Positions 5,624 through 7,545 of a stretch of 7,545 nt of DNA are shown piece by piece. This DNA is from JAYVIQ01 sp043770215. GTDB taxonomy: Bacteria; Bacteroidota; Bacteroidia; Cytophagales; JAAEPT01. Below the pieces are notes generated by a model that searched no databases, was not told the DNA's origin, and saw only the letters and a list, made by a program, of their open reading frames with translations. Positions within the stretch are counted from its first letter, which is position 1, and the number at the start of each line of letters is the position of its first letter. Location of the stretch: contig JAYVIQ010000010.1 of assembly GCA_043770215.1 (NCBI GenBank), positions 1 to 7,545 on the forward strand, written 5' to 3'. Both the position numbers and the translations under genes were made by a program.

Positions 5624-7545
5624 ATGAAAAAACGTTATTTATTTCCTCTACTCATATTATTTTTATTAGGTATTGGAGGATATTATACGTACACTTTTTT
5701 GCAAAAAAATAGTGGTAAAGGTGCTGAAGCTATGAATTTTGTACCTAAAGATGCTGTTTTTGTGTTAGAAACAGAAGAACCAATTCAAAATTGGAAAGAG
5801 ATTTCTAATTCTGAACCTTGGGATTTTTTGATTAATAATTCATTCTACAAAGAACTATCTAAAAGTGCTAACCGTCTAAACGAGATGATAAAAGAGAATG
5901 AGCAACTTTTTGGTGATTTCGGTTCTAGAAAAATACTAATTTCTGCTCACGTGTACAAACCAACCGATTATGATTATCTTTTTATAGTAGATTTAAAAAA
6001 CATATCCAAAACCAAATCACTGATTATAAAGCTCATAGAAGAAATGGAGGGGTATAAAGTAACTAAGCGCACCCACAAAGACACTGAAGTTTTTTCTTTG
6101 GTTCAGCTAAAAGGAAACCAAACTTTGTATATATCCTTTGTAGATAACTTTCTTATTTGCTCTTATACCCACTCACTTGTAGAAAAATCCATAGAGCAGA
6201 ACAAAGAGCCTAGATTATCTAGAGATCTATCTTTTGTAGAAGTAGAAAAAAAAGTAAGTGGAGATGGAATGTTTAGGCTGTACATAAACTACAATTATTT
6301 GGATGATTTTATGCGTGTGTATACCAAAAGCAATGATAGCTATTTTCAAATTTTATCTAATTCTCTTAAATATTCTGGCCTTAAATTCAATTATGATGCT
6401 TCTAACTCTATTTTACTACTAAATGGACACTCTACACTTACGCCAAACAGTGACAGCTATTTGTCACTTTTACAAAAACAAGGAGGTTCTAAAATAGGAT
6501 TTGCTTCTTATGTTTCAAAAAGAGCTGCACTTGTTACCGCCATGAATGTTGCTCATTTTGGAGATTTTTATGATGCGCTAGAAGAACGCATGAAAAATAG
6601 TGAATCTGAAAAATACACAGATTATGAGAAAAAAATTAGAAAAATAGAGCGTTTTCTTAAAATTAGTGTAAAAGAAGACTTTATTTCTTGGATAGATAAT
6701 GAACTAACATTTGTACATACTCAACCCGTGGGTCTAGGTATAAAAAATGAATATGCCTTGTTTGTAAAATCTAAAAGTGGCTCTGAAGCCAAAGAAAAAT
6801 TAGATAAAATTTGCAAACAGATAAAAAGACGTACTCCTATAAAATTTAAAGGCATTGATTATAAAGGATTTACAATAAACTTTTTGTCTGTAAAAGGACT
6901 TTTTAAACTTATGATGGGAGATTTTTTTGGGAAAATAGAAAAGCCTTATTATACCATTATAGATGATTATGTTATTTTCAGTAACCATCCGCAAACAATA
7001 AAAAATGTTATAAATGATTATACAAACAAAGAGACTCTAGAAAATAGCGAACAATTCAAAACTTTTTCTAAAAATTTCAATGAAAACAATTCTATACTTA
7101 TTTATGCTAATATGCCACTAGCCCAGAATGGGTTAAAAGAGTTTTTAGATAAAGAAGCATTGGCAGATGTGGCAAAAAACAAGCCTTATTTCGAAGCTTT
7201 CCCTCATTTTTGTTTCCAAATTACTAGTGAAGATAATGGTTTTGATACCAGAATTTCTATTGACTACCAAAACAAAGAAAGCATAGTAAAAATAAAAGAA
7301 GATATAGCATCGGATACCAAAACTAAAACCAATAATGGAAGTATGAGCACATTAGAAAGTACTTCTGAAGAAGGCGATTCTGTACAGCTGTCCATAAAAG
7401 CAATAGAGGATGCTGCTTTGATTCAATTAGAGGATATAATTCTAGAGGATTTAGATGCTAAAACTCAAGAAGAGAACTATGACTCTGGGGAGTTAAAATT
7501 TGAAGTTAGTTTAAAAAATGGGCTCAAAGATGGCAATTACACAGA
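5624..7545 (+). CDS. Membrane-anchored DUF3352-like protein with C-terminal MORN-type repeat (partial, runs off right edge)
   Basis: The frame is open from ATG 5624 for 640 full codons with no stop before the window ends. The N-terminus has two lysines and an arginine followed by a hydrophobic stretch (about 5-26), which is an uncleaved signal anchor or a signal peptide, so most of the protein is probably periplasmic or extracytoplasmic. Residues from about 38 to 560 resemble the DUF3352 family of Bacteroidetes, beginning with a FVPKDAVFVLETE-like strand typical of it; the function of that family is not known. An acidic, low-complexity linker follows at about 565-620. The last visible residues (622-640, GELKFEVSLKNGLKDGNYT) match the start of a MORN_2/YwqK-type repeat, so more such repeats probably follow past the edge. 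The ATG at 5624 is chosen because it begins directly at the basic, hydrophobic N-terminus. Base composition resembles the neighbouring genes. The DUF3352 assignment is from recalled family features, without a profile search. Confidence 0.8.
   Translation, partial: MKKRYLFPLLILFLLGIGGYYTYTFLQKNSGKGAEAMNFVPKDAVFVLETEEPIQNWKEISNSEPWDFLINNSFYKELSKSANRLNEMIKENEQLFGDFGSRKILISAHVYKPTDYDYLFIVDLKNISKTKSLIIKLIEEMEGYKVTKRTHKDTEVFSLVQLKGNQTLYISFVDNFLICSYTHSLVEKSIEQNKEPRLSRDLSFVEVEKKVSGDGMFRLYINYNYLDDFMRVYTKSNDSYFQILSNSLKYSGLKFNYDASNSILLLNGHSTLTPNSDSYLSLLQKQGGSKIGFASYVSKRAALVTAMNVAHFGDFYDALEERMKNSESEKYTDYEKKIRKIERFLKISVKEDFISWIDNELTFVHTQPVGLGIKNEYALFVKSKSGSEAKEKLDKICKQIKRRTPIKFKGIDYKGFTINFLSVKGLFKLMMGDFFGKIEKPYYTIIDDYVIFSNHPQTIKNVINDYTNKETLENSEQFKTFSKNFNENNSILIYANMPLAQNGLKEFLDKEALADVAKNKPYFEAFPHFCFQITSEDNGFDTRISIDYQNKESIVKIKEDIASDTKTKTNNGSMSTLESTSEEGDSVQLSIKAIEDAALIQLEDIILEDLDAKTQEENYDSGELKFEVSLKNGLKDGNYT

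Overview
The window looks like chromosomal DNA from a low-GC member of the Bacteroidetes, most likely family Flavobacteriaceae. The evidence is the strong AT bias, the near absence of Shine-Dalgarno sequences, two upstream matches to the Bacteroidetes -7 element (TAnnTTTG), and protein types typical of the group. These are an M20 deacylase of the ArgE type, a lytic transglycosylase with a long LysM tail, and a DUF3352-like protein ending in a MORN-type repeat. The genus cannot be named from the sequence alone.

Layout. Positions 1-218 are non-coding. They hold a truncated copy of an intergenic repeat and an AT-rich hairpin downstream of the first gene. Three genes then lie on the minus strand: a CPA2-family cation:proton antiporter (219-1445), a secreted lytic transglycosylase with LysM modules (1546-3657) and an M20 metallo-hydrolase of the ArgE type (4044-5105). 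They are separated by 100 and 386 bases, and the first two have their own candidate -7 elements, so they are probably separate transcription units. A 518-base divergent intergenic region (5106-5623) holds a full copy of the repeat and two hairpins just before the next gene. From 5624 a plus-strand gene is open for 640 codons and runs off the right edge. It encodes a membrane-anchored DUF3352-like protein.

How the genes relate. No shared pathway is visible. The transglycosylase acts on cell-wall peptidoglycan, the antiporter on ion and pH balance at the inner membrane, the M20 enzyme probably in arginine synthesis, and the DUF3352-like protein has no known function. The neighbourhood looks like ordinary core-genome content with no phage, CRISPR, toxin-antitoxin or insertion-sequence genes. 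The most interesting non-coding signal is the pair of related, oppositely oriented, hairpin-forming repeats. The most interesting coding signal is the DUF3352-like/MORN arrangement cut by the window edge. I did not find a clear previously undescribed system.
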